Shown here: piece by piece, positions 1 through 10,940 of the stretch
Position numbering within the stretch: position 1 is the stretch's first letter
Layout of the letters: each line of letters begins with the position of its first letter
From: Nematostella vectensis
Lineage: Eukaryota > Cnidaria > Anthozoa > Actiniaria > Edwardsiidae
Direction of reading: 5' to 3'
DNA: 64,000 bases
Assembly: GCF_932526225.1 (NCBI RefSeq)
Contig: NC_064048.1
Coordinates: 2,433,597 to 2,497,596, forward strand
Made by a program: the position numbers and the translations under genes
Notes under the pieces: generated by a model
Databases searched by the model: none
Told to the model about the DNA's origin: nothing
The model's input: the letters and a program-made list of their open reading frames with translations, nothing else

Positions 1-599
1 CCTATCTTAGCAGTTTGTTGGAAGCATTTATTGCAACTTGCTCTAACTTACCTCGACCTATCTTAGCAGTTTGTTGGAAGCATTTATTGATACTTGTTCT
101 AACTTACCTTGACCTATCTAAGCAGTTTGTAGGAAGCATTTATTGCAACTTGCTCTAACTTACCTCGATCTATCTAAGCAGTTTGTAGCATTTATTGCAA
201 CTTGCTCTAACTTACTTCGATCTATCTTAGCAGTTTGTTGGAAGCATTTATTGCAACTTGCTCTAACTTACCTTGACCTATCTAAGCAGTTTGTTGGAAG
301 CATTTGCAACTTGCTCTAACTTACCTTGACCTATCTAAGCAGTTTGTTGGAAGCATTTATTGCAACTTGTTCTAACTTACCTTGACCTATCCATGCAGTT
401 GGTTGGGAGCATTTATTGCAACTTGCTCTATCTTACCTTAACCAATTTGAGCAGTTTGTTGTTAGCATTTTATTGCTACTTGTTCTAACTAACCTATCTA
501 AGCAGTTTGTTGGAAGCATTCATTGCTTTTTGTTCTAACTAACCTTGATCCATCTGAGCAGTTTGTTAATAGCATTTATTGCTTTTTGTTCTAACTAAC
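1..599 (-). repeat. 56-bp minisatellite built from the MON1 exon 16/intron border
   Basis: About ten to eleven tandem copies of a 56-bp unit fill the window from its left edge to the donor of MON1 exon 16. Read on the minus strand, each unit contains a copy of the last ~39 bases of exon 16 (the codons around NKLLRWIK) followed by a donor-like GTTAGTTAG or GTAAGTTAG and a short intron piece. The copies nearest the exon (485-599) are closest to it in sequence, and copies further left are diverged but like one another. The array probably continues beyond base 1. The unit length is not a multiple of three. Confidence 0.9.
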
Positions 600-3500
600 C
601 TTGATCCATCTGAGCAGTTTGTTGATAGCATTTATTGCTATTGGCTTGGTAACCAAAGGACTAAAAGCGGCATAAAGCTCGAAGCCAGACGTAACCTGTG
701 ATAAGATACATAATCTAGTTCATATACACAGTAAGCCACTCTATACAACGATACTCGTAAATCGTGCGCTCTGATTGGTCAAGGATCCATGTGTTATTAT
801 AGGACACATGCAAGCTTGGCTTCAGCATGCGCGCACTCACCAGAACTAGATTGTAACGTAAGAAAATATTTTGATTGTGCGTCCGTCCCCTAATAGATGC
901 AGAGAAGACGTCACAGCGTGTCATGAACAGTCACGCAACTCGACTGCGTCTCATGTTGCGTACCTTTTTTGTTCATGACACGCTGTGACGTCATCTTTGC
1001 ATCTATTAGAGGACAGACGCACGCCAAAATGAGATTTATTTGTTAACTATAATATATCAGTGCCGTACTTAGTAGGTAACGGAAACAAAATGTTATGTTT
1101 CTTCAACATTCTAGAGCTACTTTTAGCTCAATGAGAAACATTGTACTGAGAATTAATGGTAAGGTATAAAAGAGTGTGCAGCAAAACATAAAATATTCCT
1201 ATTCGCTTCATCCTAGTGGAATGCTTTTAATACAGAGAATCTAGCTGGTCCACTCTATTAAAAATTTCAAGGGTTGAATGAAAAGTACAGCCTTACCCTA
1301 AAAGAACAAAACCTAACCGCTCAATGTGAGACGGCCAAAACAACATTAAAATACTGCATCTAAATTCAAGGTAAACCATCGTTTATTAAACCCGGGTGGC
1401 TATTTTGGTTACTGTATTTCGGATAGCTTGGAGAGTTTCTTTCAAGCAAGGAAGTTTGGGTTGCTTTGGGTTTGGGATGAATACACATACTTAGAAAAAA
1501 GGGTTGTCAGTGCAAACGTCGAATGGCAAATGGAGAATATCGAGACCGAAGACCGAAAGCTGCTTATAAATGATACCAGGGCTGTTCAACAATAGCATTT
1601 AATTGATTATTGCATATGACTGATCAATGGTGTCATTCATTCATCCCATGAGACGCAAAGTAACTGTCATTTGCTTATCGCCATTTGCCGTTTGCACTGA
1701 CAACGTTTATTGACCCATCCAAGAAGCATCTCACCCATCCAAGAAGCATCTCCTGCATGCCCACATGGCAAAGGATCTTGAGCGGTCGAGAAGATGAGTG
1801 AATTCTCTGATGTAGGTACAAGTACAGTCCAAACAATCTGCAATAGAAAGATACAAGTACAGTCCAAACAATGCCGTTGACAGCTTGTCTGTAGTTTTAT
1901 GTAGTCATATTACCTAGTTATTCTTCAGCTTGTCTGTTGGTTTTTCTAGTCATATCACCTAGTTATTCTATAGTTTGTCAGTAGTCTCTCTAGTCATACC
2001 ACTTAGTTATTCTACATCTTGTCTGTAGTTTTTCTAGTCATACCCGTTGCACGTAAGGTGTTTAGTACAAACCTTTCTTGTTCCAGGGGGTCTATGTATG
2101 GCGCCTCTAGCTCAGGGGACGTGTACTGCGCTGTACTCTTGGATTTATACACAAAATGATATAACTCTGGTATTCCTACTTGTTCTGAAACAATCATGAC
2201 AATAAAAATATATTTTTTGTATTGGTTATCATTGTTATGGAGACATGAGGACATTATAAAAAGGTAAAAAAGAAACAATTCTCATCAATACAACAAATCA
2301 AAGTTTCACATAAAAACAATCCGGTATTGTGTTTAAAAAGGTGTGTCACAATAAGTAAGTGGTGCAGGTTGGACCACACTCATGGCGTTTTGGTTTGGTT
2401 ACAAAGTAAGCTTTCTTTAAACCGCCTCTGTCAGCCGCTGTCAGCTCCTGATTTAAGGAGGCCAATGCGATATTTTCGATATTGAATTTGGTAAATAAAG
2501 TATTTACGTTTGTTTTTAGATGGTTATTTCGAGACTTTAGCACATTATGTGCCTTCCAATAATGAGATAAAAACACAAAGGCGTGGCTGACAAGGGCTTT
2601 TTTAGTATATCTACCATAATTCACAGAAAGTGAACACTTCTTTAAAATGTGTGTGCTCTGTGCTAATTTCGGCATGATTTTGCCACTCAAAAAGTAACAC
2701 AATTTCTTAATATTATTACCAACCAACATCACAAACCCCTCCCCCTCCCTAGGGATATGCTGACATAATGTGTAATGTTCATACCTGTACTATAACTTCT
2801 AGTAGCTACAGCTTCGTTTATGGCTTCTAAACATTTGTATCTGTCAAAGCGCTGTGGGAATAGAGTAGAAACTTTATTTCAAACATGAAGCAATACAAGA
2901 TATCACTTCTTAATGCCTCAAGTAAAACAAATAAGAGGGGCTTTTACCTCCATTAAAAACGATTTTTAAATCTGTGTTTTTAATAATTAAACCCAAATTT
3001 TTAATCTTTGATCCCAAGAGCTTGTACAATACTCTAAAAAATTGCACCAGGGTCGCGGCTCGTTTAGAGACACTCAAGCAAAAACAACAAAGGCTCTAGG
3101 AATGAGATAACATTTTTTTTTAAATAAGATTTTTCCATTATTTATCATCTTGATCAGAACATGAAAATTTGTCTGTAAAAGTGAGACCACCTGCCCAATT
3201 ATCACTGATGACTGCATACACAGGGGGGACTACTGTATCAGGATTCTTGACCCCACTTGTTTTATAGTCAATAGAGACAGGAAAGTGGTAAAGTGAAATA
3301 ACCTCTCCTACTGTTTTTACATCCATGATTTTAACCCCCCACTCAGTCGAAGATCCATCTTAGACTGTTTATACCTCCTTGATTTGATAAACTCCACTTA
3401 TTTCATAGACAACAAAATTAGGGAGACAGGAGAAAAGGCTAACTGGAACCATCTCTTCTATATAACCTCCATTGTACCTCCAAGATTTTCTGTTTGGCTC

Positions 3501-4879
3501 CAGCCAACTCAAAGAATGCACTGCGGTCAGTTGATAAAAGCAGCAAGCAGGCGGGACACTCCTCTTTAAGATATGAGATATGTGCATAGAGGTAGCCACT
3601 AGGATAGAAACACAGAATATCAGCTTTGTCATAGAAGGTTTCAAATAAATGTACAGATAATAAAGATAATAAAGTTGGAACATCACCAGTACCATGTACC
3701 TATTATCAAATCTAGGAAGGCAAATAGGTGTCCATGATTCCGCTGTCTGGAAAGAAGTGGACGCACTGACCAGGTTGAATATTAAATGTAAATCTAGGGG
3801 AAAAAAAACTGAATTATATCAACCAGCAACTATACAGTATTTTCCAGTATATGCATATGTTAGTTCCAGGGGCAGATCCCCCTATTTTTTTCCCTAAAAT
3901 TACATGAAAAACAAGAAGGGATGTGGCTGTGCCCCCCATGTTTCTGTCTTTGACTTATATTTGACTAGTTTACAGATAATTTCTGAGTTGGAGCTGGTGC
4001 TAAGAAACGACTCTGATATGACTCCCCTGATTTTGGGTTTTCTGCTTTCTTTTGTACCTGATGGATGGAGACTGTACTTCTTTGGCCGTATTAGAGTAAC
4101 TAGTTGATTTTTAGCCACCAAAATTGCAAAAACTAGATCCTAAAAGTCAAACAGAATAAAATGTTACACTTTCAATAAGAATCTGCGAACTCTTAGAGAG
4201 TTTGAAGATTGACTTTAGACTTGAGAGTTTGACTAAAGAAGTCACAATGACCTATTACAGTAAATTGCCATGATCAGTGAATCCCAATAAAAAAGGTCAA
4301 TTAAGTGTTCAATGACAAAGTTCATTGAAGCATCAATTGGTCATAAGGTATAAATCAACACAAGCTTGAAAAGGTATGAATGCCTCTGTGAAACAGAATA
4401 GTTGCACTGACGTTTCAAGCGTTGCCTTTCTGCTTAGACAAAGGGTTGATGCTCGAAACATCAGTGCAACTACAGAACTCTGTTTTACAGAGGCATTCAA
4501 CATACCTTGTCGACCTTGTGTTGATTTAGAGCTTGTCCACACCGTGCCTAAACAGACCCTCTAATTTTTCTACAGCTTGTCTGTAGTCTCTCTAGTTACA
4601 CCATTGGTCATAGCCATCAATAACGTTTCATCATTTAAAGTACTGTATGCCGGATTCCAGTTCCTGTTTGTATGCACAAGCAGCCTCTTTCAGGGAAAGG
4701 TGAAGAGAGGTATCATCATATATAGCAAGCCATCCTATTAGATTGATTGTTACCATTTCTGTCTTACCGGTACTCTTGCTTGAAGCATTGTCTGACCAAT
4801 GTTTTCTCTAACTGAGCTTGATAAAGGTAAACATCGAACCTGGAAAAGAGAATATCAGATTGATTATTGTGTGTGTGTG

Positions 4880-4915
<36 letters not shown>

Positions 4916-7900
4916 GGGGGGGGGGGGGTCGGGGTGGGGAGTGTTAGATAATGTTGGGTGCAGAAGGGTCAGACCAGATGTGTGAGGTTTTGTTATATCA
5001 TGTTGGGATTATGTTGGGTATTGTTAGGGTGTTCAGTCACTATTGGGAGATGTTGGGTGTTGAACATCGGCCAAGATAGTGTGAGGTGTTGTGACTCCAT
5101 GTTGGGATAATTTTGCGTAATTTTAGAATGTTCTGTTAGTTTTAGGCAACATTGGATGTAAAACAATGTTGGGTGTTGAGGGTCAGCTTAGATGGTGTTG
5201 GTATTGCTAGGACGTGTCAGATAACGCTGACACATCATAGATGTTGGTGGAGTTGATCAGCTGACTTTGGGTGATGCTGGATGCACCAGTTGATGTAGGG
5301 TGTTACTGGTAGGAGTCAATTTATGGAGGGTTTTGAGGGTATATGTTAGTTGATGTTGGGTGCTGTTTGACACGGTTGATGTAGGGTGTTATTGGTAGGA
5401 CTCAATTGATGTGGGGTTTTGAAGGTATATGTTAGTTGTGGTTGGGTGCTGTTTGACCCGGTTGATGTAGGGTGTTATTGGTAGGAGTCAATTGATGTGG
5501 GGTTTTGAGGGTATATGTTAGTTGATGTTGGGTGCTGTTTGACACGGCTGATGTAGGGTGTTATTGGTGTAGGAGTCAATTGATGTGGGGCTTTGAGGGT
5601 ATATGTTAGTTGATGTTGGGTGCTGTTTGACACGGTTGATGTAGGGTGTTATTGGTAGGAGTTAATTGATGTGGGGTTTTGAGGGTATATGTTAGTTGAT
5701 GTTGGGTGCTGTTTGACACGGCTGATGTAGGGTGTTATTGGTGTAGTTGTTAGTTGATGTGGAGAGCTGATGAACACATCAGTTTAAGATGAGTTTTGTT
5801 TGAATGGGTCAGTTGATGTTGGTTGTTATTGGTTTGAAGTATATAACTCACCGATCCTAATAAAAAGCTAGGTTCATGGTCCATCAAATTCAATAAATTA
5901 TCTATAAATTTCTCTGTTCCTGAAATACAAATAAAAATGAAAAACAGGTGTCAATTAATAATTTTTTTTCATGTTAGACCATTGGTGACGACTCACGCGA
6001 AAACGTACCTTAGGGTTTTCCGAGAGTTTGGCCAAACTCGCGCCCGTTTCACGGAAAGCTCACGGCCTTCTCACGGAATGCTTGCGCTTTTCTGGATAGA
6101 GCCGAACGCAAACCAAAGAAGCGGCATTGTTCGAGTGTCTTTGTTGAAGAACAACGATATGTTTATATGTCGGTGGCGAATAAATCACGCGGTTTACCTT
6201 CGCTCAAAAAATCGCGTATCAAATAGATACCACAAAAAGATTGTCGCAATCGCTACATTGCTCCAGCCGAACACACCTTAAGAAGCATATCGTTGTTTGA
6301 GTGTATATGTAGAAAAATAACTTTACTATGACTAGATTTAATAAAATTTTATTTATGATTCTATATATTTAAACCATAGTATGTTTAAACATTGTTTTGT
6401 TAACCAAGTATATGGCTTCAAGCGAACCAACCAAGGCTTCATGCGAAACATCTTCCGACTGATGTCAAACTGTCGGAGTCGATATCAAGCTATCCCTCAA
6501 GAGGCGATTGGTAATAGCGCTATTGTCTTGATGTAGCATCGTAGCGACGTTGCCGTTCGATTCCCTTGCTAGCACTCGAGATCTCAACAAGACCAAAATC
6601 AAATACTTACTAGTTTACTTCTATCCTAAGAGAGGCTTTTTCTAAGGTATAGACCACAGTAGATGTCTATCGCGTTTCACCGACTTTGGAAATCGAAAGA
6701 TTCAGCCCTTTTGCCGATTGTTACGTTATGTGCTCGCGACTCAACAACGAAAGGCTCGCGCCCGTTTTGCAAAAGCTCGTGCCTGACTCGCGGAACTCTC
6801 GTGCCTATCTCGCGGAAAGCTCGCGCTCACCTCGCGGAATGCTCGCGCTTATCTCGCGGAATGCTCGCGCCCGTTTCGCGGAACGCTCGTGCCTGTTTCA
6901 CGGAACGCTCGTGCCTGTTTCGCGGGTTAATTCGCGGAATTGAGAAGATCTAAGGTACGTTTTCGCGTGAGTCGTCACATTGTTCATGGCATACCTGCTA
7001 ATAATCTGCGCAAGTCATAATTCCTTCTTTGTTCCATAATCTTGCACAATTGTGAGTATGTGAGGACGCTAAGTATTTGGTTATACACATACGATAGCTG
7101 CATTTGAAGCTGAAAAGAATGAAAACACATTAGCAACAGTATGTTATGTAAGACCCCAAGGTCAATACTTCATATAGGGTCATAGTAAGGGTTATGGAGA
7201 TGCAAGTTCATTGTGTCTTACATCAAGTACTTAGGGCCTAAGTTAAATACAAGGTATAAAAAAAATGCATGTACACCAAAAAGGTGTCAAACAAACACAA
7301 AAAGGGATGCAAAAAAGGACCCCCAAAAAGGGTGGACAGTGGGAAAAGTCCTTTTTTCAAATCTCATTCATCAAACTTCTCCCTGAATTCTTTTATTCCC
7401 CTGTTTTTTTTCCCTCAGAATGGGAATGCTTGCAAGCTATTAACTATAAATAGACGTTGTTGTGAATTGCATATCTTTGTTAACTTTCTCTCAAGTACTA
7501 AACATTTGCAATTACATGATACCTGTGGAATAGATTCTGATGTCTTCGCCACTGCGACCAGCACAATGTGCGCCCGCATCAAATAAACAATTTTGTGTGC
7601 ACCAGCTATGACACATCTACAAACAACAACAAATCAGTAATGAATCTAGGGAGAGGGTTTAGGGGGTTTAAAACCCCCCTGGTGCCTGCCAGAAAGCCAT
7701 ATGTAAAAAAAATTACCCCCTACCCTCTATTTCACTTAGCCAAACCCCCCCTTTAGTGAAAAGCTAGATCCGCCCTGAATGACAACCCCCTCCCCTGATG
7801 CTTTGACTTGTACCATTCCAGAGCAACATGTGCTGTTCCCATCTTGACAATTTTGAGAAGTTTTTGGTTAAAAGCGGGTATTCTTACCAAGGCACCTGGG

Positions 7901-10783
7901 TGGGTGGGTGTGGGGGGGTAGGTAGGTTGTTAGTGGAGAGATGATCTAAGGGGAAGAAAAATGTAGAACATACACAATGGCATGGAATGGCAAGAATAGG
8001 GATGACAAAAACAAATATATAGAGCAAAAAAATGGAAAGGTGGGATATTTCGTAGAGCTCTTTGAAATGTTTACGTGTATTCTAGTACAGGGCCTATCAT
8101 CAGGAGGTAAGACCAGGTACTAGTCAAATGCGAAAGGGAGAAATAAATATGTACCAAGTCAAAGGTCTGTGTCTACATACCACAATACCGTCCCCCCCTC
8201 CTTCCCCAAGCAACCTAACATTGACGTGTAGGGGTAAGGTGAATTGGCTAGCCACTCATTCACTTTGAAACACGTCTCAAATGTGAACCCTCTTCTCACT
8301 AGACTTCTCTATCTTTCACTCCTACCCTCTAGCATCCTTCGGCTCCCAGATTTCTCCATTCCATGCTATTATGTTTGTTCTAGATTTTTCTCCCCTTAAG
8401 ATCATCTCTCCATTAACAATCCCCCCCTCCCCCCTTTTTTCATCCACCCATCCAAGTGCCTTGGTAAGAATACCCGCTTCTAACCAAAAAGCCAAATTAG
8501 AATGAAGGAAAATGCAATAAGATTGGCATCAACCTTACAGCTTGACAATCAAATCCTGAGTGCACATAAAAACAGGAACTCCATATTTATAAAATTTGAG
8601 CTCAATACTGGTGTCCTGGAAGAACCTGTGTATTGAAAGCAAGTTGCATCACAAAGCGTTTTTTGTTTGGTGAATGATTCAGGGTAAAAACAGGATACAA
8701 AGGTGTCCTCTGCGGATGGCCAAAGCCGAAATTTAAGGCCCTCAAAACAGTGAATCTTGCATCTTGAGGAGTGGAAAAGAGGATCGAATGCTAGCTAAAA
8801 AAGTTGCACATTTTGAGAAACTTTTGCAGCTTTACTGTCTACATTCTTGTTTCTGAATCATAAAAAAAGCATTGCAAAAGTATTTCCTTCAGTTCAGGTT
8901 GTAATGTGCAGTTTCACCTAACAGCATTTTTGTCATCTTGTACAAAAGACACAATGGCCTGCATCACTCCCATCAGCGTCGCAAGCTTGTCTTCATTTCC
9001 ATATCTGAGTACACAAGAAAACAAATTCATTATAATAGACTCAGTATACAGTGATGCTGATTATGATAATGATGTTGATGACATTGGTGGAAATGATGGT
9101 GAATGATGAAAAGGGCAATGATAATGATCTGAAAAGACGATAGTGGTGAGGGTGACCAAAATTGATTAAAATACTGTAGAGACACTGTGAAATGATTTTT
9201 AGTCACCTTGAATATATGGGCTTCCCAGCATCACTGAACACGAAGACATGCTTTTTATGACGTACCCAACTTGGATCGTTCACATCTACGAAAAATGCAA
9301 TAAATAGTCCAATATACAAATCATCGACATAGTCCATTCTATAAGATGCACACTTAATTAGATAAAGAACACATAGCAAATCCAACCTTCCTCAGAGTTC
9401 TCCCTTTCTAGCTGTCTGATGCTGTCAGCCCTTGTCTTTATAGCTTCTATAAACAAGATACCAAATGCAGTCAGTTGGATTAGATACGATATATTTCTCT
9501 GCAAAAACATCAACTTTGTTGATAATTTGAACAAAAAATAACTCAACAATCTGCCCTATGGAGATATCTGTCTCCTTTAATGGTTTCTAGTTTTCTCAAT
9601 ACAATTTATACTGTAAAATCTAATGTAGCCCCTAACTAATGGAAACTTGAATGTACAAGCAAAAAGTCCTTACCTTTATTAGATATTTCTATATTATTGA
9701 CACCTTCTGTGACCTCATTCAACTCCTCTGGCTCTTCGGGGATAGACAGTACGGTGTCGCTTCTACTACTACCACCCCTATCACTATACGACCCCGTAGA
9801 GGCCACATCTGCCTCCGCTGAATTTTCAAATGTCCCATAGCTGCTACTAATACTAGATATCCGGCCAGTGCCAAGAGCTTCCTCTACGGGTGAGGCAACT
9901 CTGCAAGTATCATAGGTGTTGCTGACTGAGATGTCAAGATCTTCGTCAGCTACTACCTCAAACAATGGCTCTTGGTTGGATCTGAAAACAATAGCATAAT
10001 TAATTACATACACAATTAATTTACATAGATGTACCTACCCATGTCAAATATGCTACACTATTATGGATGTAAATAGATGGTCATTTTTGAAAGAGAGAAT
10101 GACATGCAAGGTTCTTTATTCAAAGCATACGAACACACTGATCTTAAAGTTGAAAATGGGTCTTGTACTCAAATAATAGAACAGAAATAATTGAATAAAT
10201 CAAACTAACAATAAGAAAGTTGTATAGTACATTATTGGACACAATGTACAATATTCAGAGTAGAGACAGTGGTGCTAAATTCAGCAGCAATATAATCATC
10301 AATAGACGTGCATCAGCAATTTTGTTCCTCAAATGGAAAACAACGAAATTGGGCAAGGTACGCTACGCAACTCAGTAGAATAAAGATACATATATATTTT
10401 TTAACTTTTTAGCCCCTTCAGTTGCTGAAGGGACTAAATATGTATAAACTTATAAAGCTAGATCTTTCAAATATTTTAAATTCAAATGACATAGAAAATA
10501 GAAATAACAATTTTATGAAGTGATTTTTTTAAGAGGGGTCTAAAGAAGAAATTCAAGGTTTAACATAGGGATAATGTTTGAAGAGTTAAGTAATTTATAT
10601 TGTACTTATATATATTACCATTATGAATACAATCTTTTGGCCTTCGCTGTTTGAAGGGAAGAGCTTAAAAAATAATACACTGTCAATATTCACTTACGTT
10701 GCACCGGGTTCAACTCCCTCAGGAAGATCAGGAACATGTTGTTCTACCTCTTCAGTGACTCCATGTTCTACCGCAGTAGCCAT
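600..10783 (-). CDS. MON1: MON1, vacuolar fusion protein (Rab7 GEF subunit), 16 exons, 3' exon outside window
   Basis: MON1 pairs with CCZ1 as the guanine-nucleotide exchange factor that activates Rab7 on late endosomes, autophagosomes and lysosomes. Exons in order: 10698-10783 (ATG), 9674-9981, 9387-9446, 9207-9285, 8918-9004, 7523-7616, 6995-7109, 5852-5919, 4768-4839, 4058-4139, 3700-3793, 3478-3598, 2785-2851, 2073-2184, 1735-1837, 600-695. All borders are GT-AG and the phases close to 548 codons. Family landmarks are visible: an acidic Ser-rich N-terminus, then [79 protein letters not shown], the [10 protein letters not shown] stretch, and [14 protein letters not shown]. The usual short C-terminal exon (EEDRLFI type) lies left of base 1. 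The introns hold many small TIR elements and minisatellites. A 16.8-kb transposon begins 130 bp upstream of the ATG. Confidence 0.95.
878..1022. repeat. Palindromic MITE-like element in MON1 intron 15
   Basis: Arms of 52 bp (878-929 and 971-1022) are near-perfect inverted copies around a ~41-bp loop. The outer ends read GTGCGTCCGTC and GACAGACGCAC. There is no coding capacity, so it is a foldback-type MITE or a solo hairpin repeat. Confidence 0.75.
1713..1752 (-). repeat. 20-bp tandem duplication across the MON1 exon 15 donor
   Basis: Two exact 20-bp copies (1713-1732, 1733-1752) cover the 3' end of exon 15 and its donor GTGAGA. The exon-side copy is coding, and the second copy lies just inside the intron. 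Confidence 0.85.
1817..1872 (-). repeat. Duplication across the MON1 exon 15 acceptor (35-bp period)
   Basis: The 21 bases at 1817-1837, the first coding bases of exon 15, recur exactly at 1852-1872 in the upstream intron, offset by 35 bp. The real acceptor is the AG at 1838-1839. Confidence 0.8.
4351..4529. repeat. Palindromic MITE, family A copy 1 (MON1 intron 9)
   Basis: Two inverted arms of ~80 bp share the termini TAAATCAACACAAG and CTTGTGTTGATTTA and an internal GCCTCTGTGAAACAG motif. A related copy lies at 53906-54038 in the ALKBH3 gene. There is no coding capacity. Confidence 0.75.
4870..4928. repeat. (GT)n microsatellite followed by a 16-G run
   Basis: A GT dinucleotide tract interrupted by a short T run is followed immediately by 16 consecutive G (4913-4928). 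It lies within MON1 intron 8. Confidence 0.9.
5265..5760. repeat. ~86-bp minisatellite in MON1 intron 8
   Basis: Five to six copies of a ~86-bp unit recur, each with a GATGTTGGGTGCTGTTTGAC core. The last copies are shortened. The array ends ~90 bp from the donor of exon 8, so it also sits at the 5' end of its intron. The preceding 4930-5260 is GT-rich and looks like older, decayed copies. Confidence 0.85.
5985..6978. mobile_element. Non-autonomous TIR DNA transposon, 994 bp (MON1 intron 7)
   Basis: The terminal inverted repeats (left GTGACGACTCACGCGAAAAC from 5985, right its complement ending at 6978) are ~30 bp and nearly perfect, and are flanked by a 4-bp direct repeat ATTG. The right interior holds six to seven imperfect copies of a ~22-26-bp GC-rich unit with CGCGGAA and GCTCGCGC cores (6750-6935). 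There is no transposase. Confidence 0.8.
7861..8490. mobile_element. Non-autonomous TIR element, ~630 bp (MON1 intron 5)
   Basis: Long inverted termini (~135 bp) begin TTTTTGGTTA at 7861 and end TAACCAAAAA at 8490. They contain GCGGGTATTCTTACCAAGG and its complement. A fragment of the same terminus occurs near 39067-39095. There is no coding sequence. Confidence 0.75.
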
Positions 10784-10904
10784 TGCAGGTTATGGTAGCC
10801 AGAAATATCGCGATTCCCAGCCGTCTTCAGGATATCCATGCCGCCATGTTGGATTTACAAGAAGCTGAGCCCGCGATTATAGGGGAGGTGACCGAGTCGG
10901 CACA

Positions 10905-10912
10905 GTCTTTAC
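10905..10912. repeat. 8-bp target-site duplication, left copy
   Basis: GTCTTTAC directly abuts the start of the large foldback-like element. The identical octamer follows its right end at 27758-27765. Confidence 0.85.
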
Positions 10913-10940
10913 GGTAAGTACTTTATATACGCATCCTGAA

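Noticed and set aside
1-600. CRISPR-like array
   Set aside because: Repeats are contiguous with no unique spacers, the genome is eukaryotic, and units match a neighbouring exon.
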